Assembly: GCF_004328705.1 (NCBI RefSeq)
Contig: NZ_CP035319.1
Coordinates: forward strand, 992,001-1,056,000
Direction: 5' to 3'
Source: Rhodococcus sp. ABRD24
Lineage (GTDB): Bacteria; Actinomycetota; Actinomycetes; Mycobacteriales; Mycobacteriaceae
DNA length: 64,000 nt
This document shows, piece after piece, positions 55,087 to 64,000 of the stretch. The translations under genes were made by a program, and so were the position numbers. Every line of letters begins with the position of its first letter. Within the stretch, counting starts at the first letter, position 1. Under the pieces are notes generated by a model. It did no database searches and was not told where the DNA came from. It was given only the letters and a program-made list of their open reading frames with translations.

Positions 55087-56523
55087 TCAGCCACTGGCAT
55101 CCACCAACTCCTCGAGAGACTCGTGCAACAACGCGGCCACCACATCCACATCGGCCATGGCGTCGCGATCTGCATTCAAACCGTAGTAGACATTGCCGTC
55201 GTAGGACGTCAGCGCGATGCTCAGGGTCTGATTCTTCAACAGCGGCGACACGGGATACATCTCGACCATGCGCATGCCCGCAAGATACAGCGGGATCTGT
55301 GGCCCCGGCGCATTCGTGATCATCAGGTTGAACATCCGCTGCGACAGGTTGCTCGCCGCACGCGCACCTCGAGCGTGCAGCGAGGCCGGCGCGAACCCGG
55401 AGAGCCGGATCATCGTCTGTGCGGTCACCTGGCGACTCTGCCGCGCGAACGCCTCCGTCGCGTGCGCGACGTGCGACAGGCGCACCACCGGGTTGGGTTC
55501 ACCGACTGGGAGATCCACGAGGAACGACGAGGTCCGCCCGTGTGGCCGGGACGCCTCGTTCTCGCTGCACACGTCGACGACGCTCGCCCCGTTCGTACCG
55601 GGCTGAGACTCGCAGATCGACATCGGCACCAACGCGCGCAGCGTCGTGGCCTCGGCGACCGGCTCGCCGCGTGAGAGCAGCCAGTTCCGCATCGCACCCG
55701 ACACCACCGTCAGTACGACGTCGTTGATCGAGCATCCGTAGCGGCCCCGGATCCTTCGATACCGCTCGAGGTCGGTCCGCGCGACCGCAAAACGCCGGTT
55801 GCGCGAGATCGGCACGTTCAGCGGACTGACCGGGGCCGGCTGTGCCGCAGTCCGAGCCAGGGCCGCGAGCTTGCCGACCATGTTCGCCGCCTCGTCGAGG
55901 ACGGAGGTCATGTCCCCCAATGTCATTCGCAGTGTCGCGAGACCCTCGCTCGGCCTCGACACCAGTTGCGCGAGGGCCGCCGCGACCAGCGTCGGCTCGC
56001 CCGGAACCGGCTCCGGCATCCACAGGTCGTCACTGGTGACGCGAGGCGCGTCCGCCTCGTCCAGGATCACCTGGCTGATCTCGAGCGCCTTCTCACCGTC
56101 GACCAGAGCCGAGTGCGACTTGGTGAAGACGGCGCACCGGTTACCCTCCAACCCCTCGACCAGGTACATCTCCCACAGCGGCCGGGAGGTGTCCAGCGGC
56201 CGCGAAGTGAGCCTGGCTACCAGATCCTGCAACTGCTCGTCCGACCCTGGCATCGGCAGCGCCGACCGTCGGACGTGATAGGTGATATCGAAGTCCTGGT
56301 CGTCGACCCAGACCGGCCGGGCATACCCGTACGCGACCTCTCGAACCTTCTGCCGGTACCGTGGCACCAGGTGTAGTCGTCCTTCGATCAGCCGGAGCAG
56401 ATCTTCGAAGTCCAATCCCTCCTCGGGCAGCTGCAGGATCGCCAGCGACCCCAAGTGCATCGGGGTACTGCTCGCATCGAGAAAATAGAACGACGCGTCC
56501 TGCGTGGTCAACCTCGTCGCCAT
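55087..56523 (-). CDS. WS/DGAT acyltransferase-family protein with altered active site
   Basis: 478 residues, the normal length of the wax ester synthase/diacylglycerol acyltransferase family, with N-terminal TTQDASFYFLDASSTPMHLGSL and a C-terminal MFNLMITNAPGPQIPLYLAG. The active site motif HHxxxDG reads His 137-Ser 138-Ala-Leu-Val-Asp-Gly: the second His, the one thought most important, is Ser. Asp 142 is kept. Triacylglycerol synthesis is therefore doubtful. ATG 56523 follows a G-rich stretch. It is five bases from the HAD gene stop, so the two are in one unit. Confidence 0.85.
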   Translation of the reverse strand: MATRLTTQDASFYFLDASSTPMHLGSLAILQLPEEGLDFEDLLRLIEGRLHLVPRYRQKVREVAYGYARPVWVDDQDFDITYHVRRSALPMPGSDEQLQDLVARLTSRPLDTSRPLWEMYLVEGLEGNRCAVFTKSHSALVDGEKALEISQVILDEADAPRVTSDDLWMPEPVPGEPTLVAAALAQLVSRPSEGLATLRMTLGDMTSVLDEAANMVGKLAALARTAAQPAPVSPLNVPISRNRRFAVARTDLERYRRIRGRYGCSINDVVLTVVSGAMRNWLLSRGEPVAEATTLRALVPMSICESQPGTNGASVVDVCSENEASRPHGRTSSFLVDLPVGEPNPVVRLSHVAHATEAFARQSRQVTAQTMIRLSGFAPASLHARGARAASNLSQRMFNLMITNAPGPQIPLYLAGMRMVEMYPVSPLLKNQTLSIALTSYDGNVYYGLNADRDAMADVDVVAALLHESLEELVDASG

Positions 56524-56528
56524 TGCTG

Positions 56529-56990
56529 CTACCGCCCCCTGTCCGACGGACCCCTGCCGTCTACCGAACCCCAGCCGCCCGATTCGCGCGCATCGCCCGA
56601 ATCGAGAAGAATCCCAATCTCTTCCGCGGCCTGCGCCGCGTCGGCATGGTGCACCCCCACCATGCCCGACGCCACCGCTCCGCGCACATTCGCAACGAGG
56701 TCGTCGACAAACACGCACTCACCGGGGTCCAAACCGAGGCGGGCAGCAGTCAGCCGATAGATCCGCGTATCCGGCTTCGCCATTCCGACGTCACCGGACA
56801 ACACCACTTCGTCGACGAACACCCCCGCGAGATCGCGCAGCCGCTGCCCCGCCGGACCACCCGGATCGTTGCTCAGGATCGCGGTTCGCACACCCCGGCG
56901 CCGTGCGGCGTCGACGAGGCCGGCCATCAGATCTGCATCCGCGCCGAATCCCGCGAGTACCCCACCGAAGTCCAGCACCAATCCGCGCAC
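56529..56990 (-). CDS. HAD-superfamily hydrolase, small
   Basis: 153 residues. HAD motif I is VLDFGGVLAGFG, motif II AILSNDPGGPAG, the Lys motif MAKPDTRIYRLTAARLG and the acidic motif CVFVDDLVANVRGAVASG. It lacks a cap domain, like small YihX-type members. Substrate unknown. It heads a unit with the WS/DGAT-like gene. The last 20 residues are Gly/Arg/Asp-rich and not conserved-looking. Confidence 0.78.
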   Translation of the reverse strand: MRGLVLDFGGVLAGFGADADLMAGLVDAARRRGVRTAILSNDPGGPAGQRLRDLAGVFVDEVVLSGDVGMAKPDTRIYRLTAARLGLDPGECVFVDDLVANVRGAVASGMVGVHHADAAQAAEEIGILLDSGDARESGGWGSVDGRGPSDRGR

Positions 56991-57211
56991 GCCTTCACCC
57001 TAGGACGCTTCTCCCGGGTCCGGCGAGACGAGTCGCCGCTGACCCCTACCGAGACGGCACGGATCGTGCAATGCTTGCCGCCAGATTCCGTAACTCTCCG
57101 CGGAGTCGACCCGAGATCGCCCGGCAGGAACGTCCGAACCAGCGACCCCCACCGGCATCCGTCGACAACCACATGTCGCGAACCCAGGTCCGCGACAACG
57201 GAGAGGCCACA

Positions 57212-57712
57212 ATGAACACCGAGCACCGATTTCTTTCCCGCGCACCGCAATTCGAACCACCCGCTACGGGGGCCGCACGACCGTCCCGAACCACGGTAGC
57301 GGCGGCCGCCCGCCGCTCGCCGCACAGCGGGCGCTCACCCAGGAACGGGTCCGCACCCGTCACCGCAGATTCGACCCGACCGGCATCGGATGCTCGGCGG
57401 TTCGCAGAGCACGCCCTGCGACTGACACTCGAAGTGCTCGACCGCCGCCGACCGCCGACTCAACTACGTCCGCTGCTGACGCCCGCGGTGCACGACCTCG
57501 TGCAAACACTGGCCCGGTCGGCGCCGGCCGGTACCCACCTGGGCACGGCGACGCTCGCACGCGTCCATGTCCGGCCGGTTCACCACCAGGCTGCCGAGGT
57601 TTTCGGCACCTACAACCGCGGCGGCCGGGTGTTCGCCGTCGCCGCCCGTATCGAACGCGGCAACAGCAGACACCCGGCCGGCTGGGCGATCACATCACTG
57701 CGGATCGCCTGA
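57212..57712 (+). CDS. Rv3235-like Ala/Arg/Pro-rich protein
   Basis: 166 residues from ATG 57212, with GGAGAGG five bases upstream. The first 60 residues are low complexity (Ala, Arg, Ser, Pro). The C-terminal 100 residues are the conserved part: RRFAEHALRLTLEVLDRRRPPTQLRPLL, VHDLVQTLAR, VRPVHHQAAEVFGTYNRGGRVFAVAARIER and GWAITSLRIA. Mycobacterial Rv3235 lies near secA1 in the same way. Function unknown. Its stop is nine bases from the converging secA stop. Confidence 0.78.
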   Translation: MNTEHRFLSRAPQFEPPATGAARPSRTTVAAAARRSPHSGRSPRNGSAPVTADSTRPASDARRFAEHALRLTLEVLDRRRPPTQLRPLLTPAVHDLVQTLARSAPAGTHLGTATLARVHVRPVHHQAAEVFGTYNRGGRVFAVAARIERGNSRHPAGWAITSLRIA

Positions 57713-57720
57713 GATCATCG

Positions 57721-60606
<2,886 letters not shown>

Positions 60607-60632
60607 TCCTCGGTGTCAGATATGTGACAAAC

Positions 60633-60670
60633 GGAATCCGGCCGAGGTCGGGTGACCCCAGCCGGATCCC
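60633..60670 (-). terminator. hairpin between hpf and secA
   Basis: GGAATCCGGC pairs with GCCGGATCCC around an inner GGTcgggtGACC stem. It lies after the hpf stop on the same strand and has no T run, so it may be a partial terminator. Confidence 0.45.
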
Positions 60671-60718
60671 ATGGTATGCGCAATCACGGTCGAGAGAGTA
60701 GCCCGACCACCCGCAATG

Positions 60719-61390
60719 TCATGCCAGGCGTATCAATCCGTAGTCGAACGCGTGGCGTCGGTACACGACGGAGGCTCGATCGGTCTCCTTGTCGTGGAAC
60801 AGATAGAAGTCGTGCCCGACCAGCTCCATCTCGTACAGCGCGTCGTCGACAGTCATCGGTTCGGCGGTGTGAATCTTCGTCCGCACGATCTGGCCGGGGC
60901 CGGGCGGCGCCTCGCCGTCGAGGGAAATGTCGTGATCGATCGCCAGCGAGTCGTCCTCGGCCAGCGCGGCCGTGGCCTGCGCGACGGAAACGGGCGTCTT
61001 CTCTCCGTAATGGACCTTTCGACGGTCCTTCGAGCGACGCAGTCGGCTTTCCAATTTGGCAGTCACGGATTCGAATGCCGCGTAGAAACTGTCCGCGCTG
61101 GCTTCCGCGCGAACGATTGGGCCCTTGCCGCGAGCCGTGATCTCGACCCGCTGACAACTCTTGGCCTGCCGGCGATTGCGTTCATGCTGGAGTTCCACGT
61201 CGAAGTGGAAAATGGAGGGATCGAAGCGCTCGAGTCGCGCGAGCTTCTCGGAAACGTAGACCCGGAAGTGATCCGGAACCTCTACGTTGCGTCCTTTGAC
61301 GACGATTTCAGCGTTGTTCGCGCTCGATGTGCCTCGAGCCTCTGCGGTGTCGTCTTCGACGAAAACCGAGGCGTGCGTAGGGGTCGTCAC
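60719..61390 (-). CDS. hpf: long-form ribosome hibernation promoting factor HPF
   Basis: 223 residues. The N-terminal S30AE domain (about 28-125: VVKGRNVEVPDHFRVYVSEKLARLERFD, FHFDVELQHERNRRQ) binds the ribosome; the C-terminal domain (about 165-223: IVRTKIHTAEPMTVDDALYEMELVGHDFYLFHD) dimerises two ribosomes. GTG 61390 follows GGGAGG by five bases. In mycobacteria Rv3241c sits between secA1 and comF as here. Expected to be induced in stationary phase. Confidence 0.92.
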   Translation of the reverse strand: MTTPTHASVFVEDDTAEARGTSSANNAEIVVKGRNVEVPDHFRVYVSEKLARLERFDPSIFHFDVELQHERNRRQAKSCQRVEITARGKGPIVRAEASADSFYAAFESVTAKLESRLRRSKDRRKVHYGEKTPVSVAQATAALAEDDSLAIDHDISLDGEAPPGPGQIVRTKIHTAEPMTVDDALYEMELVGHDFYLFHDKETDRASVVYRRHAFDYGLIRLA

Positions 61391-61650
61391 TCGTACCTCC
61401 CGAATATCGGCCGGCTCACTTCGGAGACCGGCGAGTTCGATCTAGACCGGGCAGGGAACCACCCGGCGTCAGAACGTGAAATATCACCTCCCACCTGTGT
61501 CTTCGGGTGTGAACGCGACGCTAGTACGTAACCGCGCCATGTGCCACTCTTCAGACCGAATTCACCGGCGTGTCGTGCGAAACAATCATTCGGTCCGCGA
61601 CCGGTGCAGATACCTTCCTGAGCCGCGGCGGCGGTGTCCGAGTTGTCTGA
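61391..61650. other. hpf promoter region
   Basis: 260 bases between the comF-like stop and the hpf start. No gene was found. It must carry the hpf promoter, but I could not pick a -35/-10 pair with confidence. Confidence 0.35.
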
Positions 61651-62325
61651 TCATGCGTACGCGAGAACAAGCACCGCTCCCACCTGCACTCCAGCGGTCG
61701 CGAGGACCCGAACCGACTCGGCGGCGGTCGCCCCCGTCGTGAGGACGTCGTCGACGAGAACAACTTCCGGACACGATCGGCGGGTGCGAAGAAAATCGTC
61801 CGGCACCTTGTCCGACACGCGAACCCGGCCCGCCAGATTGTCCTGACGCTGCGCCGCCGACAGCCCCACCGAATCTCGCACCCCGCGGCCCATCGACAAC
61901 GCCGGGCACACTCGGCTACCGCGTCCCGTGGCCGTCGCGACGACACTGGCGATGCGAAGCACCGGGTCGCCGCCACGCGCCCGGGCCGCACGAGCCCGGG
62001 TCGGTGCCGGCACCAACCACAACGGGGCCAGCTCGGGCGGATCGAGTTCGCCCCATCGGCGCAACGTGTTCACCGCACCCGCGAGGGCCATTCCCATCGG
62101 CACCGCCAGATCCCGGCGGCCACGTTCCTTGGCCGCAATCACCGCGCCCCGCCGCGGCCCCGCATACGGCCCCAGCGCCCACACCGGGACGCCGGGATCG
62201 ACACGCGGGCGGACGGCCACCGGATCGTCCGCCAGGGTTCTACGGCACCGCTCGCACCATCCGGAACCGGAGTCGCCGCAGCCCCCACACTCGAGCGGCA
62301 GAATCAGGTCCAGGAGGGCGCGCAC
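61651..62325 (-). CDS. ComF-family phosphoribosyltransferase-like protein
   Basis: 224 residues. The N-terminal zinc-ribbon CGGCGDSGSGWCERC (two Cys pairs) and the C-terminal PRPP-binding loop VVLVDDVLTTGATAAESV are the ComF hallmarks. In competent bacteria ComF helps DNA uptake; the actinobacterial role is unknown. GTG 62325. It lies 48 bases after the lpqB stop on the same strand. Confidence 0.88.
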   Translation of the reverse strand: MRALLDLILPLECGGCGDSGSGWCERCRRTLADDPVAVRPRVDPGVPVWALGPYAGPRRGAVIAAKERGRRDLAVPMGMALAGAVNTLRRWGELDPPELAPLWLVPAPTRARAARARGGDPVLRIASVVATATGRGSRVCPALSMGRGVRDSVGLSAAQRQDNLAGRVRVSDKVPDDFLRTRRSCPEVVLVDDVLTTGATAAESVRVLATAGVQVGAVLVLAYA

Positions 62326-62372
62326 CCGCCGATTGTGCCGCTGCGCACCGACAAGCTCGGCCAGACCGAGAT

Positions 62373-64000
62373 TCAGCCCGGCAGGACCGGAACAGCCCCC
62401 ACCCCGGTCAGTCCGGGGACCTCACGCCAGTACCGGTCCCCCGCCGGATCGTTGTTGTTGAGCTGGAACACCGCGCGCGAGTCCGCGACGTACTCGGTCG
62501 TCGACGACGCCTCGACCGTCAGCACCGGAGACGTGAGGTTCCGGCTCGGCAGCGGATCCATCCGCGAACCGTCCACGGCCAGCTGCACCACGGGAATCTC
62601 CGCGCCCGATCGGACCACGACCACCGTGTCGCCCGTACTCCAGTCGAGCGCCAGCGCCGCGCCGCCGAGTCCGTGGGCGATCGCCCGGGGGTTGGTGAGC
62701 GTGTACTCGCCGTCCCGCAATCGGATCACGGTGGCCACATAGACCTTTCCGTCCACGATCATTGCCGCGCGCACACCGTCCCGCGACAGGCGCAGTTCCG
62801 TGATAGGGCCGCCCAGCGCCGAGATCTCGCCGGTCTCCACATTCACCACCGTGAGCTTGCCGGTCCCGGTCTCACGGACTACGCGCACCACGGTCGATCC
62901 GTTGATTGCCGCCCACACCGTGGCACCGTCGAGCGACCACGACGGTCGCGTCACCGATTGCGCCTCGAGTGCGGTGGCGACGTTCCCGTCGTAGGTACCC
63001 ACCACGAACGCGTTCTGCGCCTCCGGTACCGGCCTGCGGGTCTCGGCGACGGCCGCCGCGAGCGATCCGTCCTGCGACAGCGCGAGCGAACGCAGATTGC
63101 CGGACGCACCGAAGTAGCCGGGCACCGCAGTCACCCCGGAGTCGCCGACACTGACCAATCCACCCCCGCGCAGCGCGTGCAGACCCACCGTTGCGCCGGC
63201 AGTCGCCAGCGGGTTGAGCGACGCGACGTCGGCTGTCGTCCAACCATCCTTATAGCGCTCATCCAGCGGGTGACCATCGGCGAGGAGTACGTACGGACCT
63301 GAAATATCAGCACTCGACAGTGTCCAGACCACCTGCGCCGCAAGCAGTTCCCGGGATTGCGTGTTCATCTTCCCCAGGCCTTGGAAGTCGACACGGATCC
63401 CGCCGAGCCCCACCCCGACCTGGGACGACCGCCCATCCGCCTTGGTGATGGTGCCGAGAACCGAGACACCGCTGCCGAGCTCGTTGCGCACCGCACCGGC
63501 CAGTGACGGCTTGGGACCGTCGATGAGCAGCCCGATCAGCTGCGTTGCCATCTGGTCCTGGCTGGTCGCAACCCACCGTAGATCGGGCACTACCGTCTGT
63601 GCCGTCGGATCCAGGAAGTACAGCGACTTGCGTTCGTACGAGTTCAGGAACTTCGGACGGTCCATGATCACGCCCGGAGGCATGTCTTCGATCCGCCACT
63701 CTCCGTCGACCTTCACCCAACTGAACCGCGCCTCGTACGTTCCTTCTCGGGCTTGGTAGAGGCCACCCGGCTCGAGCTGTCCGACGCGGTTCGCCCGAAT
63801 CGTGTAGACCGCCCGGTCGGCAGTGCGGTTCTCCAGGATCAGGTCGATCTTGTCGACGATCGTGGCGCTCGCCGCATCGTCCCAGCGCCCGGACATGTCC
63901 TTGGTCAGGAACTGCCGCGCCGCGAGATGACGGTTGGCCGGATCGGTGCTGGCCTCGACGAAGTCTCGCAGCAGCAGATCGGGTTCCCGGCCGGGGGCCG
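62373..64000 (-). CDS. lpqB: lipoprotein LpqB (5' end beyond the window)
   Basis: The frame is open from 64000 down to the stop at 62373, 542 codons; the first ones read LLLRDFVEASTDPANRHLAARQFL, an internal LpqB segment, so only the signal peptide and a short N-terminal part are missing. A GerMN-like domain (DLRWVATSQDQMATQLIGLLIDGP) is followed by a beta-propeller. LpqB is a lipoprotein that interacts with the sensor MtrB; mtrB would lie just right of the window. Confidence 0.92.
   Translation of the reverse strand, partial: APGREPDLLLRDFVEASTDPANRHLAARQFLTKDMSGRWDDAASATIVDKIDLILENRTADRAVYTIRANRVGQLEPGGLYQAREGTYEARFSWVKVDGEWRIEDMPPGVIMDRPKFLNSYERKSLYFLDPTAQTVVPDLRWVATSQDQMATQLIGLLIDGPKPSLAGAVRNELGSGVSVLGTITKADGRSSQVGVGLGGIRVDFQGLGKMNTQSRELLAAQVVWTLSSADISGPYVLLADGHPLDERYKDGWTTADVASLNPLATAGATVGLHALRGGGLVSVGDSGVTAVPGYFGASGNLRSLALSQDGSLAAAVAETRRPVPEAQNAFVVGTYDGNVATALEAQSVTRPSWSLDGATVWAAINGSTVVRVVRETGTGKLTVVNVETGEISALGGPITELRLSRDGVRAAMIVDGKVYVATVIRLRDGEYTLTNPRAIAHGLGGAALALDWSTGDTVVVVRSGAEIPVVQLAVDGSRMDPLPSRNLTSPVLTVEASSTTEYVADSRAVFQLNNNDPAGDRYWREVPGLTGVGAVPVLPG

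Noticed and set aside
60671..61531. A 286-codon plus-strand frame covering hpf
   Set aside because: Hpf on the minus strand has both known domains and a good ribosome binding site; the opposite frame shows no homology.

Overview
The window is high-GC actinobacterial DNA. Its gene content and order match the chromosome of a Rhodococcus/Prescottella-type member of the Nocardiaceae; this genus call is an inference. From about 1 to 3.9 kb and again from 27.5 to 64 kb the order follows, from memory, the Mycobacterium tuberculosis backbone Rv3202c to Rv3244c: adnA, lipV, ATL protein, TIGR02569 protein, moeZ, DUF3152, TetR, DUF3107, ferritin-like protein, rhlE, PQQ-like protein, parA-like, histidine phosphatase, diacylglycerol kinase, whiB1, pdtaS, biotinylated TB7.3, rshA, sigH, SRAP, aroA, rsgA, desA3, desaturase reductase, WS/DGAT, secA1, hpf, comF and lpqB. 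Mycobacteria-like duplicate desaturases, a WhiB protein, LpqB and the 24-residue ribosomal protein bL37 all fit.

Layout: (1) 1-6.1 kb: a DNA-repair helicase-nuclease running off the left edge, lipase, ATL and a fused MobA-MoeA molybdenum-cofactor gene. (2) 6.3-13 kb: an accessory island with two paralogous DUF6301-like genes, a 5'-truncated secretion-associated-looking ORF, a decayed IS1380-type transposase, an IS3-type remnant, an apparently intact DDE insertion sequence with doubled terminal repeats, and a DUF222/HNH (13E12-type) gene. (3) 13.2-15.2 kb: an R2-like ligand-binding oxidase and a divergent acyl-CoA thioesterase. (4) 15.2-25.2 kb: one long leftward operon for nitrate assimilation: transporter NarK, molybdenum nitrate reductase, its FAD/[2Fe-2S] electron-transfer partner, siroheme nitrite reductase NirBD, then uroporphyrinogen-III synthase fused to a winged helix and a CbiX-type chelatase for siroheme. 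Most junctions are 4-base ATGA/GTGA overlaps, and the leader holds a strong hairpin that buries the narK Shine-Dalgarno. (5) 25.3-27.5 kb: a CynX/NimT transporter divergent from a FadR-type regulator. (6) 27.5-50.4 kb: the conserved backbone, including the redox/nutrient regulators whiB1, pdtaS and sigH-rshA. (7) 50.5-56.5 kb: a lipid block with tandem acyl desaturases, their ferredoxin-type reductase and a WS/DGAT-like protein; two of these promoters share a 20-base palindromic motif. (8) 57.2-64 kb: secA1, hpf, comF and the lpqB C-terminal part, cut by the right edge.

Functional links: MobA-MoeA supplies molybdenum cofactor for the nitrate reductase; HemD/CbiX supply siroheme for NirB; the reductase at 53.3 kb feeds electrons to the desaturases; RshA sits downstream of SigH, whose own upstream region carries a SigH/SigR-type promoter. 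No tRNA, rRNA or CRISPR array was seen.
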